Shown piece by piece: positions 43,131 to 55,304 of a stretch of 64,000 nt of DNA. Position 1 is the stretch's first letter; each line of letters opens with the position of its first letter. The stretch is from Sepioteuthis lessoniana (lineage: Eukaryota > Mollusca > Cephalopoda > Myopsida > Loliginidae): contig OY757947.1 of the NCBI GenBank assembly GCA_963585895.1, forward strand, positions 33,585,878-33,649,877. Direction: 5' to 3'. The notes below the pieces were generated by a model. The model was not told the DNA's origin, made no database searches, and was given only the letters and a program-made list of their open reading frames with translations. The position numbers were made by a program, and so were the translations under genes.

Positions 43131-44640
43131 AGAGATTTTGTTGTTAGCGAGGAATGGTTGTAACGTATGTGTGTGTTTACGTTGAGTTATTTCCTCGCTA
43201 AGAGTGTAAGGTATTTCGCTAATTGTTGTTAGGTATTAAATGAAGGACGAAGATATAAGATGGCGATAGTCGAAAGGTGTTTTTAGAAATAGGTTTTTAT
43301 TTGCAGCATGGAATATTGGGTTTGCTTTTGGTGCTGCAAGACTCGTGAAAGGTTGTGAGTATTGAGACGAAATTGAGTTGTGAGAAGTTGAGAAGGTTGA
43401 GATGGCAGCGTGTGTCGTCGGACGTGTGAGGGATTGTGCTTTAGAGTCACCATGGTTTTTGTCCGTCTGGTGGAGAGGCGTCTGTGGTCTCCATTAAAGT
43501 GGCCCAGCGGTGAATTGAGAGCTAGCGTGTCGAGAGCGGGATTACGCGTCGGATCGACATAGCCAATTTGGGGGTGACATAAAGTTGTGCCTGTGCGAGG
43601 CATGTTGAATGCATCTAATTTATATTCAACTGGGATTCCTTGCGAGGAATCCATAAATTAGATGGGTTCCCTCGTTTGTCCATGCTGCTGCTGCTGCTGT
43701 TCTAGAGCTGCAGTGAGACGTCTGCACTGGGCGGCGTTCTCAAGCCAAAGAGAGTGTGTTTGGCAGCTCACCCAATTTGCTGTCCGGAAAAGAAGGTCCG
43801 GGGGGAATAGGATAAGTCATCCTGATTGGGTGAAATTAAGTGTCGAATTAAATTGTGCGCCAAACTAAAATACGAATTTTTCTTTCCCCTACAAGTGTAT
43901 TCATTCGCGGATCGTTTTAGAGGGTAAAGAGGTAGTTTTAAAATTGAGTTTATTCAAGTTGTTTGTTATGCTGTGAGAGGAAGACTTGTTTGGCAAAGTT
44001 ATGAATCTATGGGGGGGGGAACAATTTTATAAGATTGTGAGTGGGCATAAGTTCGAGGTTGAATCTTATTGTGGATTTTGATGGCTTTAGATTTAGCAAA
44101 GCGTATAAAAGATTTGTGGGTATACAAGGTTAAAGAAGGAGTTTTCTATGTGGTTGAATTCATCATTTAAATATTTTGAGGAACAAATACGTAGAGCTCT
44201 GAGATAAAAACCTATGATGATACCTATTTTGGTGTTGTTGTTGTGTGAATAAAAATGTATGTTGTCCTTTTTACAAGCGGGTTTTCTAAGCCACTGCTAT
44301 TTCATTCTGTAATTCCCTAGATGCTCGTACTGGCTTTTATATTTCTCCTTACTTGAACAAATCCCTTTTAAATAGCTACGATATATTCCATCTTTAGTTG
44401 ATATATTCCACATATATAATAGTTTTATGCTTTCTCTTTTTCTTTTTAGCTTTCTTTATTCTTCCTCTTTTTGATTCGAAATCTTTCTCGATAAACAAAC
44501 GAAACATAAATTCTACATAATATTTCTAATATGTCAAATGACGTAATTTGAAACAGAAAACGCTGATTCACTAATTAAACGGGCAACTTTTTTCTTGTTA
44601 TACAAGTTTTCCTTAGGTTTTTGTATTTTGCACTTTTAAA
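43131..44640. other. Unclassified; possible Penelope-like 5' region
   Basis: The 123-codon minus frame at 43283-43654 is followed upstream by a 45-base inverted repeat at 43616-43660 (arms TAATTTAT/ATAAATTA and GGATTCCT/AGGAATCC). It has no domain I recognise. A (CTG)n run lies at about 43682-43700. The rest is AT-rich without family match. Confidence 0.4.
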
Positions 44641-44680
44641 CATCCATCGTTGATTTAACATCACTAATATCATCCCTCAC

Positions 44681-44726
44681 AGTCTTGATGATGGTTCATA
44701 AGAACCGAAACGCTATAGTGTCGACT
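44681..44726 (+). ncRNA. Hammerhead-like fold, second copy
   Basis: Stem I AGTC/GACT, core TTGATGA, stem II GGTTC/GAACC, GAA, stem III ACGC/GTGT with a TATA loop, then C at the cleavage position. It has the same upstream block as the 41.5 kb copy (AACATCCATCGTTG). Stem II differs from that copy by a compensated pair. Confidence 0.4.
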
Positions 44727-44809
44727 TTGCTTCTCAATAAATCTCTCCTAGTTGGATCACCTTAATATCTATTTTTCATTATATATTGTCGGATTACACT
44801 TCATGATTT

Positions 44810-44858
44810 ACTTACACACACACACACACACGCACATATATATATATATATATATATA
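44810..44858. repeat. (CA)n(TA)n microsatellite
   Basis: (CA)n then (TA)n, placed downstream of the hammerhead-like copy. Confidence 0.95.
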
Positions 44859-44876
44859 CTAAAACTGAAGTATTTA

Positions 44877-45137
44877 TCACGACCAAAACAAACAATGAAT
44901 GAAGCGTTCATTTTCTTCAAAATACTTCCTTTGACTTTCAACACTATTACTCCACTCAGTTTTTCCTTGATTGAATCGTTTCTTAAACTCCTCCTTCCAT
45001 ATATTGTGAAGCTTCTTAATAATATTTTTACTGTCTTTCACGTCCTTGAATCTTGCCACCGATCGAATTTTCCGTTTAGGATTCAATAAATACCCACACA
45101 GAGCAAATACCCACGCCTGAAAACTGCTAATGATCAA
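44877..45137 (-). pseudogene. Possible mariner-like transposase C-terminal scrap
   Basis: The minus frame has KTEWSNSVESQRKYFEEN. It resembles the W..C(V/I)...G.YFE end of mariner-family transposases, although the usual cysteine and glycine are missing. The 30 or so codons upstream are basic and lysine-rich. I cannot exclude chance similarity. Confidence 0.25.
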
Positions 45138-46389
45138 ATATCAAGATGTGTGTGGGGTGGGGGGAAAACGGTAGTCACACTAGGTTGGTTTAACCGGCCC
45201 TATCCAACGAATTTATCGCACCCTGAACGACGGCTGGTCAAGCACAACGGATCCGTGGCTATCGACAAGTTAGGTGCCAGCCACTCATGGTTCCAACAGC
45301 GAACTCCATGCAGACACGGGGACCAAGATTAATTCTGCAACTTGCTTCATTGTCTGATTTTCGGTTGACCATGAAGACGCTTTCTCCAGCCCTCTTGGAT
45401 CGGTCGATTCTCGAATGAAGGGCCCAGGCCGTCGACACAAATCATGATCAAGCCAGCGAAGACGTCTCGTGTGAAGAGCCCGTCGAAGGGACTAGATTTT
45501 GCCTCTTCCACAGATAACAAAGCTTGAGATGAATTATTAGCTTCAAACTCCAAGAATGCGGTATAAACAATAATGGCCAAAAAATTCGAATCTGCGTAAG
45601 TCCCCTGCCCTTATTGGCCATGTTTGGAAGCCGTAAAAGAGGATAGATCGAACAAGACCTCGGTAAATTCGAATTTAAAGACCAGTTAGATTCATTGTCT
45701 AGAACTCTGTCGAGAACGTACACAGCAGAAGGCGATTAAATCATTATTTATGAGACCATTCATATATTCGTTGAGAATAATAGAGAAATGAAGGAAAAAA
45801 ATCAGATCTACGAAGTGATAATTCTTCTTCTTTAAATTTACTGAAGAACAACAGTAAAAGATCTGTTCTTTTAAGCAAAGATAACATTCGTCTGAGCGTT
45901 GATATTCTTTTTTTAAAAATAGGGATAGTTAAGATCCGTACAATGAAATATAGCAATAATTGTTAACTTAGAATAAAGGGGCATATTTTGCGCACTAGTA
46001 TCAGTATTAATAACATGTAAAAACTTAAAAAAACGTTCCATACATAAGTGAACTTAAAATAAAAACTGCATTCTTGTAAGAAAATAATTTTGTTTTTTTT
46101 TGAAAGAAAATAAATCGAAAAGTAAGTAAAAATTCCTTACTTACTGTTAGTTGAGTAAGCATAGACAAATCCATACTTACTAAAGAAATATTTATTTCTT
46201 CGTTTATTCATATGTAGGTAGGTTCAAAATTATCTAAACGAGTTGATAACTTATCAATGAATCTAACTGGCTAAAAAATTGTATTTTTAATATTTTTTGA
46301 AGGAAAACTTTTCGAAAATTATTTTGGGTTTTGATCCTTCAAATTTTTCCTGACGAGTCAAATACTGTCGTCGGTGAAGAATCTCAAAA
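45138..46389. other. Unclassified, moderately GC-rich then AT-rich
   Basis: Positions 45150-45720 have mixed composition with overlapping minus frames of 77 and 91 codons and no recognised domain. They may be decayed LINE sequence belonging with 46.4-47.1 kb. 45740-46389 is AT-rich. Confidence 0.35.
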
Positions 46390-47110
46390 TTAAAACCTAA
46401 TGCGCCGATTGGTTGATAAATGAAATATACTGACACAAAAACGACAGCTTCTTGAGTTAAATTTTTTCACAAAAATTGACATTTTTTTTAGTATGGAAAT
46501 CAACTGAGTTCCGATATTCTCTTCTCCTTGGCTCGTCGGAGTAATTACAAATCCTAAGTACTTGAAACAGTCAAGCTCTTCAAGAATTTGCAAGCACACC
46601 AATCTGTAGTTTTCCAATATTCACCCGGCGTTCATGCCTCGTGGGTCTTGTGTTAACCGCCTGGTCCCAGGAGTTCTACCCCCACAGGTACTACTCGCTG
46701 AACAGGGCTGGACTCATCGCCAGGTGCCTGCGGCGTCGGAAAAATTGAGAATACAGACGGAATCAAACATTTTATGTGATAGCGCGCATGAATCTCGGTC
46801 TGTGCATGGACCTCCTCAGAATAAAATGACCTTGTGTCAAATCCGGCCTGGCGGGAGATTGGATGAATATCAAGTTCTACCCGTCGAGAACAACAGGTTG
46901 TTTTTCAAGGAGTTTGAATCCTGCAATCAACAGTTCGGTTTTCTCCGCATTCATCCTCGTTTCGACATCTGAAGCGGAAAGCTGCATCTCATCAACTGCT
47001 GGCTGGATGTCTGCAAATTTTTCACCCAGAATTGCTATGACGTCAGCATAATCTAATCAATATTTGGTATTGACACTGTCTAGACGTGCAGACATCATCT
47101 CTTTATTATA
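46390..47110 (-). pseudogene. Second LINE type: reverse-transcriptase palm region, interrupted
   Basis: On the minus strand 47055-46870 reads DYADVIAILGEKFADIQPAV, MQLSASDVETRMNAEKTELL, GFKLLEKQPVVLDG. After an insertion, 46600-46480 reads LDCFKYLGFVITPTSQGEEN. These are the palm C motif and following blocks of a non-LTR reverse transcriptase. The catalytic YADD box is YADV here, so the enzyme would be dead even if whole. The KYLG.VITP..QG block differs from the LINE at 32 kb, so this is another lineage. Confidence 0.75.
46620..46858 (+). mobile_element. SINE-D-like insertion in the LINE
   Basis: It contains CGCCAGGTGCCTGCGGCGTCGGAAAA..GACGG, aligned with CGGCGCCTGAGGCGCCCC..GACGG in the GC-rich element (36.2 kb). 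It ends GACCTTGTGTCAAATCCGGC and TGGCGGGAG. I could not find a clean target duplication. Confidence 0.6.
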
Positions 47111-47261
47111 TCAGTTGATTGACGATGCGTGAGTCTTCATATTAATACTGAATTTTAAATACTTAAGAGTCAGTCTCGATACATACACTCCCTTCCCGGG
47201 GGTTGAGCACTCTATCAAAGGAATTTTACTTGGTATTTAGTGCTTTTTCTTTGAATATTTT

Positions 47262-50200
47262 ACGTTTTCCCTGGTATCTTTTTCCTTGTACCTTTTACCT
47301 GGCATCAAGTAACTTTCTCGTGTTATCCTTTTCTTTTTTTATCTGATAGTAATTTACATAGCTTTTTGCTTAGATGTGGCACAAGGCCATATGAATGGGG
47401 CACCCAATGAGAATTGAATTCACTCATGAAGGTTTACTAGTCTAGCTTCCTTTTCCCTGGTATCTTTTACCTGGCATCAAATAACTTTCCCGTGGTATCC
47501 TTTTCTTTTTTTATCTGATACCTGATTCCTTTTCCCTGGTATCTTTTACCTGGCATCAAATAACTTTCTCGTGTTATCATTTTCTTTTTTATCTGATACC
47601 TGATTCCTTTTCCCTGGCATCTTTTACCTGCCATCAAATAACTTTCTCGTGTTATCCTTTTCTTTTTTATCTGATACCTGATTCCTTTTCCCTGGTATCT
47701 TTTACCTGCCATCAAATAACTTTCGCGTGTTATCCTTTTATTTTTTATCTGATACCTGATTCCTTTTCCCTGGTATCTTTTACCTGCCATCAAATAACTT
47801 TCGCGTGTTATCCTTTTATTTTTTATCTGATACCTGATTCCTTTTCCCTGGTATCTTTTACCTGACATCAAATAACTTTCTCGTGTTATCCTTTTCTTTT
47901 TTATCTGATACCTGATTCCTTTTCCCTGGCATCTTTTACCTGCCATCAAATAACTTTCTCGTGTTATCCTTTTCTTTTTTATCTGATACCTGATTCCTTT
48001 TCCCTGGTATCTTTTACCTGCCATCAAATAACTTTCTCGTGTTATCCTTTTATTTTTTTATCTGATACCTGATTCCTTTTCCCTGGCATCTTTTACCTGC
48101 CATCAAATAACTTTCTCGTGTTATCCTTTTATTTTTTTATCTGATACCTGATTCCTTTTCCCTGGTATCTTTTACCTGCCATCAAATAACTTTCTCGTGT
48201 TATCCTTTTATTTTTTTATCTGATACCTGATTCCTTTTCCCTGGCATCTTTTACCTGCCATCAAATAACTTTCTCGTGTTATCCTTTTATTTTTTTATCT
48301 GATACCTGATTCCTTTTCCCTGGCATCTTTTACCTGCCATCAAATAACTTTCTCGTGTTATCCTTTTATTTTTTTATCTGATACCTGATTCCTTTTCCCT
48401 GGTATCTTTTACCTGCCATCAAATAACTTTCTCGTGTTATCCTTTTCTTTTTTATCTGATACCTGATTCCTTTTCCCTGGCATCTTTTACCTGCCATCAA
48501 ATAACTTTCTCGTGTTATCCTTTACTTTTTAATCTGATACCTGATTCCTTTTCCCTGGTATCTTTTACCTGCCATCAAATAACTTTCTCGTGTTATCCTT
48601 TTATTTTTTATCTGATACCTGATTCCTTTTCCCTGGTATCTTTTACCTGCCATCAAATAACTTTCTCGTGTTATCCTTTACTTTTTAATCTGATACCTGA
48701 TTCCTTTTCCCTGGTATCTTTTACCTGCCATCAAATAACTTTCTCGTGATATCCTTTTCTTTTTTATCTGATACCTGATTCCTTTTCCCTGGTATCTTTT
48801 ACCTGCCATCAAATAACTTTCTCGTGTTATCCTTTTATTTTTTATCTGATACCTGATTCCTTTTCCCTGGTATCTTTTACCTGGCATCAAATAACTTTCT
48901 CGTGTTATCCTTTTCTTTTTTATCTGATACCTGATTCCTTTTCCCTGGTATATTTTACCTGCCATCAAATAACTTTCTCGTGTTATCCTTTTATTTTTTA
49001 TCTGATACCTGATTCCTTTTCCCTGGTATCTTTTACCTGCCATCAAATAACTTTCGCGTGATATCCTTTTCTTTTTTAATCTGATACCTGATTCCTTTTC
49101 CCTGGCATCTTTTACCTGCCATCAAATAACTTTTGCGTGATATCCTTTTCTTTTTTAATCTGATACCTGATTCCTTTTCCCTGGCATCTTTTACCTGCCA
49201 TCAAATAACTTTCGCGTGATATCCTTTTCTTTTTTATCTGATACCTGATTCCTTTTCCCTGGTATCTTTTACCTGCCATCAAATAACTTTCTCGTGGTAT
49301 CCTTTTTTTTAATCTGATACCTGATTCCTTTTCCCTGGTATCTTTTACCTGCCATCAAATAACTTTCTCGTGTTATCCTTTTCTTTTTTATCTGATACCT
49401 GATTCCTTTTCCCTGGTATCTTTTACCTGCCATCAAATAACTTTCGCGTGATATCCTTTTCTTTTTTAATCTGATACCTGATTCCTTTTCCCTGGCATCT
49501 TTTACCTGCCATCAAATAACTTTTGCGTGATATCCTTTTCTTTTTTAATCTGATACCTGATTCCTTTTCCCTGGCATCTTTTACCTGCCATCAAATAACT
49601 TTCGCGTGATATCCTTTTCTTTTTTATCTGATACCTGATTCCTTTTCCCTGGTATCTTTTACCTGCCATCAAATAACTTTCTCGTGGTATCCTTTTTTTT
49701 AATCTGATACCTGATTCCTTTTCCCTGGTATCTTTTACCTGCCATCAAATAACTTTCTCGTGTTATCCTTTTCTTTTTTATCTGATACCTGATTCCTTTT
49801 CCCTGGCATCTTTTACCTGCCATCAAATAACTTTCTCGTGTTATCCTTTTTTTTAATCTGATACCTGATTCCTTTTCCCTGGTATCTTTTATCTGCCATC
49901 AAATAACTTTCTCGTGTTATCCTTTTATTTTTTATCTGATACCTGATTCCTTTTCCCTGGTATCTTTTACCTGCCATCAAATAACTTTCTCGTGTTATCC
50001 TTTTATTTTTTATCTGATACCTGATTCCTTTTCCCTGGTATCTTTTACCTGCCATCAAATAACTTTCTCGTGTTATCCTTTTCTTTTTTATCTGATACCT
50101 GATTCCTTTTCCCTGGTATCTTTTACCTGCCATCAAATAACTTTCTCGTGTTATCCTTTTCTTTTTTTATCTGATACTAGATTCCTTTTCCCTGGTATCT

Positions 50201-51955
50201 TTTACCTGCCATCAAATAACTTTCTCGTGTTATCCTTTTTTTAAATCTGATACCTGATTCCTTTTCCCTGGTATCTTTTACCTGCCATCAAATAACTTTC
50301 TCGTGTTATCCTTTTCTTTTTTAATCTGATACCTGATTCCTTTTCCCTGGCATCTTTTACCTGCCATCAAATAACCTTCGCGTGATATCCTTTTCTTTTT
50401 TAATCTGATACCTGATTCCTTTTCCCTGGCATCTTTTACCTGCCATCAAATAACTTTCGCGTGATATCCTTTTCTTTTTTATCTGATACCTGATTCCTTT
50501 TCCCTGGTATCTTTTACCTGCCATCAAATAACTTTCTCGTGATATCCTTTTCTTTTTTATCTGATACCTGATTCCTTTTCCCTGGTATCTTTTACCTGCC
50601 ATCAAATAACTTTCTCGTGTTATCCTTTACTTTTTAATCTGATACCTGATTCCTTTTCCCTGGCATCTTTTACCTGCCATCAAATAACTTTCTCGTGTTA
50701 TCCTTTTATTTTTTATCTGATACCTGATTCCTTTTCCCTGGTATCTTTTACCTGCCATCAAATAACTTTCTCGTGTTATCCTTTTCTTTTTTATCTGATA
50801 CCTGATTCCTTTTCCCTGGTATCTTTTACCTGCCATCAAATAACTTTCTCGTGTTATCCTTTACTTTTTAATCTGATACCTGATTCCTTTTCCCTGGCAT
50901 CTTTTACCTGCCATCAAATAACTTTCTCGTGTTATCCTTTTATTTTTTATCTGATACCTGATTCCTTTTCCCTGGTATCTTTTACCTGCCATCAAATAAC
51001 TTTCTCGTGTTATCCTTTTCTTTTTTATCTGATACCTGATTCCTTTTCCCTGGTATCTTTTACCTGCCATCAAATAACTTTCTCGTGTTATCCTTTTCTT
51101 TTTAATCTGATACCTGATTCCTTTTCCCTGGCATCTTTTACCTGCCATCAAATAACTTTCTCGTGTTATCCTTTTTTTTAATCTGATACCTGATTCCTTT
51201 TCCCTGGTATCTTTACCTGCCATCAAATAACTTTCTCGTGTTATCCTTTACTTTTTAATCTGATACCTGATTCCTTTTCCCTGGTATCTTTTACCTGGCA
51301 TCAAATAACTTTCTCGTGTTATCCTTTTCTTTTTTATCTGATACCTGATTCCTTTTCCCTGGTATCTTTTACCTGCCATCAAATAACTTTCTCGTGTTAT
51401 CCTTTTTTTTAATCTGATACCTGATTCCTTTTCCCTGGTATCTTTTACCTGACATCAAATAACTTTCTCGTGCTATCCCTTTCTTTTTTATCTGATACCT
51501 GATTCCTTTTCCCTGGTATCTTTTACCTGCCATCAAATAACTTTCTCGTGTTATCCTTTTTTTTAATCTGATACCTGATTCCTTTTCCCTGGTATCTTTT
51601 ACCTGACATCAAATAACTTTCTCGTGTTATCCTTTTCTTTTTTATCTGATACCTGATTCCTTTTCCCTGGTATCTTTTACCTGCCATCAAATAACTTTCT
51701 CGTGTTATCCTTTTCTTTTTTATCTGATACCTGATTCCTTTTCCCTGGTATCTTTTACCTGCCATCAAATAACTTTCTCGTGTTATCCTTTACTTTTTAA
51801 TCTGATACCTGATTCCTTTTCCCTGGCATCTTTTACCTGCCATCAAATAACTTTCTCGTGTTATCCTTTTTTTTAATCTGATACCTGATTCCTTTTCCCT
51901 GGTATCTTTACCTGCCATCAAATAACTTTCTCGTGGTATCCTTTACTTTTTACCA
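47262..51955. repeat. 78-bp minisatellite, about 58 units
   Basis: The unit reads CTGATACCTGATTCC, TTTTCCCTGG.ATC, TTTTACCTGCCATCAAATAA, CTTTCTCGTGTTATCC, then a T-rich spacer that varies in length. One decayed unit lies at 47262-47345, separated by about 100 unrelated bases from the main array at 47448-51955. Since 78 is 26 codons, seven minus frames (70-186 codons) of a basic 26-residue repeat (MAGKRYQGKGIRYQ..) stay open until the spacer length changes. I see no evidence that they are translated. Confidence 0.95.
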
Positions 51956-52640
51956 AATACTTACTTACAAGCGAGTGCAGAGTGACATTTTGATATCAGT
52001 CCAAAGCAGTCACAAATTTATCAAAATATTTCCATCATTTTCAGGAGAACAATTTACTAGCTGTTAATTGATAACAATAACCTATCTAAATAAATAAAAA
52101 ACAAATAGCTAAAAATTAGGAAAAAAAACAAGTATAAATAGTTTCATTTTCCCCTTACTACTAAATCTATATTGAAAAGAGCAAAAGATACTAATGCCGA
52201 AATAGAGACGCCATATTGTTCGTCTGTTTCTTATCAATCTTCTAGTATTTCGCTATAACAACTTCTATTTTTATAAACATGTTGAATCTTTAATGTCGAG
52301 TTTGTTTTTACGCTAAACAAATTAGATTAAACTATTTAGGCGACAAATATTGTCTGAAATTAACGCAATAGTAGAGTAAATATGAACCCAAGATATTCTT
52401 CTCATCGCCATTGTTTACGAACTGATAGGCCTGTAGAGAAATTGAGTCAATCCAATTAACTATGAAGCCCCTCCCACCGCCCCAAAAAATAACGAAAACA
52501 AAAAAAACAAAAAACAAAAAACAACAACAACAACAAAACAACAACAAAACAAATCTGATTTAAAATGCAAATACCCGTATACAGCATTGAAAAACAGAAT
52601 AATTTCATAACAACGAAATTTCTTCATTTACATTGGTATC
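51956..52640. other. AT-rich, no recognised feature
   Basis: The right flank of the minisatellite. A CAACAACAAC run lies near 52523-52550. Confidence 0.4.
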
Positions 52641-52884
52641 ATCATTTTCTTTCTTCCTTTCTTTTTTCCTTTCTTTTTTACTTTCTTTCTTCATACGTCT
52701 TCCTGTAATGGGTTCCTTTGTTTCTTTGTTTCTTTGTTTCTTTGTTTCTTTCTTTCTTTCTTACTTCATTCATATTGCCATCATCAGTTTATTTATTTAT
52801 TTCTCTCTTCGATCATCTTGCAATCGTCATCATCTTTCTTTCTTTCTTTCCATTCCCTTTTCATTCGTCATGTCATTATAATTT

Positions 52885-52919
<35 letters not shown>

Positions 52920-53089
52920 AAGAGTATCGTCCTTTTCTTTCTTTCTTTCTTTTTTTTTCTATTCCCTTTTCATTCGTCATCTCATTATAATTTTCTTTCT
53001 TTCTTTCTTTCTTTCTTTCTTTTCCCTTTTCATTCGTCATGTCATACTTTTCTTTCTTTCTTTCTTTCTTTCTAAGAGTATCGTCGTTT

Positions 53090-53124
<35 letters not shown>

Positions 53125-53180
53125 GAGAGTATCGTCCTTTTCTTCCTTTCTTTCTTTCTTTCTTTCTTTCTTCACTATAT
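52640..53180. repeat. (TTTC)n block with repeated linkers
   Basis: Linkers TTTTCATTCGTCATNTCAT (three copies near 52858, 52966 and 53028) and GAGTATCGTC.TTTTC (three copies) separate (CTTT)n runs. Open frames are simple sequence. Confidence 0.9.
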
Positions 53181-53554
53181 CATCCTCACCAGATTTATCC
53201 AGTGGTGAGATCCAAAACATTCAAGAATAGGTTCTCTCATTACAGGAAATATTAACAACAGGTTCTCTCCTGATCACAGTCTCTTGCAGTCGGCCAAGCT
53301 CATATACAAAAGTGGATCTTAGGGTTGCCACTTTCCAAATAATCTAACAAGTGAAATTATTAATGTTTCTTATTTTCTCAACTTTAAAAGAATGTCTGAA
53401 TAAATAAAAGATTAATAATCACTGGTTGAAGCAAACGACTGGTTCTTTGGGATCAATGAAATTACAAGAACAGGTTATTACGAACCTTTGTAAACTGTTT
53501 GAATCGTTGCACTGGATATTCTGGTGTGATCTCTTCCTTCGGTGATATACGTAG

Positions 53555-53669
53555 ATGAAAATTTTTAACCCAGATGGATTGAAAACAGACGAACTAAAAG
53601 GAAATATTCAAGATGATACCGCAGCAATACCAAAAGTAAATGACCAGTCGACCACAGAAAAACTTCAGC
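53555..53669 (+). CDS. Candidate host exon 1 (115 nt, ends in phase 1)
   Basis: ATG at 53555 opens a frame beginning MKIFNPDGLKTDELKGN and continuing through TTEKLQ. It is followed by a consensus donor GTGAGT at 53670-53675. An in-frame stop immediately precedes the ATG (TAG 53552-53554), so either this is the start codon or the TAG is an acceptor after the pyrimidine-rich TCTCTTCCTTC. Codon use is balanced and not simple-sequence, unlike most frames here. The last base joins in phase with the exon at 54811 to give an arginine codon. The peptide is acidic and polar with no domain I recognise. Chance donor and frame cannot be excluded. Confidence 0.35.
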
Positions 53670-54165
53670 GTGAGTCTTCTGGGTAGGGTTTTAGGGTGGG
53701 GCTTCAAGAATGTAAAGATCATGAGGGCAAACATTTCAATAAAATAATGTTTAAAAAAAGGTAATGATAATAAGAAAACCAAATGTGTCTATTCTAACTG
53801 TAATTATTTTATCCATTAGATCTGAAGGAATCTTGTTATTTTTGGTGATATTGATTCATATCAATACCCATAACAGGATGGAAATAAATTTATAATCTTA
53901 ATGTGACAGGTTTTTGTTTTTCCTCGAAGAAATTATTGCTCTGTGATTACTTTAAGCTATTTACCAGGAAAATTTAAATGTTCATAGTTGATGTATGGTA
54001 AAAGTAAATGTTAAATAGGATCTGTGACACTTTTTTATTTACATTCCCAACCCGGCATATCATTTTAAGGGCAAGAAAGTAGGCCATAAAATTTTTGAAA
54101 CAAAGTAATGGCTGACTGGTTGTGTTTTACGAGATAATGGAATTAATAAATAGACAAATAGATAA

Positions 54166-54400
54166 GGGCGTGTCCTCGTGGTGTAATGGGTAAAAGCGAT
54201 GGACTGCGGAATCGTAGTACGCGAGTTCGTACTCCAGTCGCGCTATTATGTTCACTTTCGGGCAAATACCCTTGGGAAAGGTATGAACCCCCTTATCCTC
54301 CCAGCTATGGGTTAAATAGTACAACTAATGTTCTTCTAGGAGAATGACTTTGGCATTAAATAACCTAAAAAGGGTTGATATGCCATTAAAACCAAAGAAA
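54166..54400 (+). mobile_element. SINE-A, full length
   Basis: The A-box-like site is TGGTGTAATGG at 54179-54189 and the B-box-like site is AGTTCGTACTCC at about 54224-54235. The body includes CCCTTGGGAAAGGTATGAAC. The tail is TTTGGCATTAAATAACC..GGTTGATATGCCATTAAAACC. It is nearly identical to the copy at 37886-38123, so recent. It sits inside what would be the intron between the candidate exons. Confidence 0.9.
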
Positions 54401-55260
54401 TAGATAAATAAATTTGACTTTTTAAATTGATAAATGAATTAAAGTTTGAATTAATTTAAGAAAATTTTTTCCTCTATTATTGTAGTTTGGGGGATGGATT
54501 TTACCGTAAATAACATTAGTTTAAGATCGTTTTATTTCAATTCAATAATTAAAATTTGATATAGTAAAAAAAGTCATGTCTGAATAATTATAATAATTTT
54601 TTAATGTAAATGTTTGGATTGTGAGACATGTATTTTTGTAGCTGTAAATTTTTCCTCTGTTAAATTTAAAGTATAAGGAAAAGGGACGTTCTTTACATAC
54701 CAAAATAAATTGATAACTATTGTTACCTGTTTTTATTTACGTTCCAAAACAGAGATTATTCAGTGTGACCCTGTCTAAAAAATCTTAACATTTTTTTCTT
54801 TTCTTTTCAGGTAAGCCTTCTTCTTCCGCATTTTTTATTGATGAAAACACTCTTCCAGGTAAGCTGTTGAAAACAACATTAAATACATAAGCATACTACC
54901 CGTCAAAAATGTCGGCATTGTTTGCCAACGCCAAGTTCTTCTTTGTTACGCCGTTAGAGATTCATTATGATGGTTAGAAAGTCAGTATCTCCTTTTTTAA
55001 AAAAATTGAATCAATATAGCAAAAATAAAAAAAAAACATAAATAAAAAAAACATATAAACGCAATATTGTTGAAATTTAACGTAAAAAGAATCTCTATTT
55101 CGTAAAATAAGAAATATGAAATATTAGCTTACCTGACGATCGCAACCGTGAAACATTAAGTCTTAGGTTTTTAACTTGTCTTACTTTTACATTTTTTAAT
55201 ATATGTTTTTATATTCTAAAATATATTGAGTATATGCATGCATATTCACATAAATACACA
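54400..55260. other. Repeat-poor AT-rich sequence (putative intron)
   Basis: Apart from the 48-nt candidate exon, no family match is found. Confidence 0.5.
54811..54858 (+). CDS. Candidate host micro-exon 2 (48 nt, phase 1-1)
   Basis: A strong acceptor (TTTTTTTCTTTTCTTTTCAG at 54791-54810) and donor GTAAGC at 54859-54864 bracket 48 bases. Read in the phase left by the exon at 53555-53669, they encode RKPSSSAFFIDENTLP. Both junctions are phase 1, so the exon is symmetrical and skippable without a frameshift. The surroundings (53.2-55.2 kb, apart from one SINE-A) are the most repeat-poor part of the window, as expected near retained host exons. The short acidic FFIDEN stretch is reminiscent of degron-type motifs in cell-cycle proteins, but I would not name a gene. 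Confidence 0.45.
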
Positions 55261-55264
55261 GATT

Positions 55265-55265
<1 letters not shown>

Positions 55266-55302
<37 letters not shown>
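55266..55302. repeat. (CA)n(TA)n microsatellite
   Basis: Dinucleotide runs abutting the foldback arm and SINE-C terminus. Confidence 0.95.

Positions 55303-55304
<2 letters not shown>

Noticed and set aside
43780-43850. Hammerhead core near CCTGATTGGGTGAAAT
   Set aside because: The core does not match CTGATGA, and no stem II can form between it and the GAAA.
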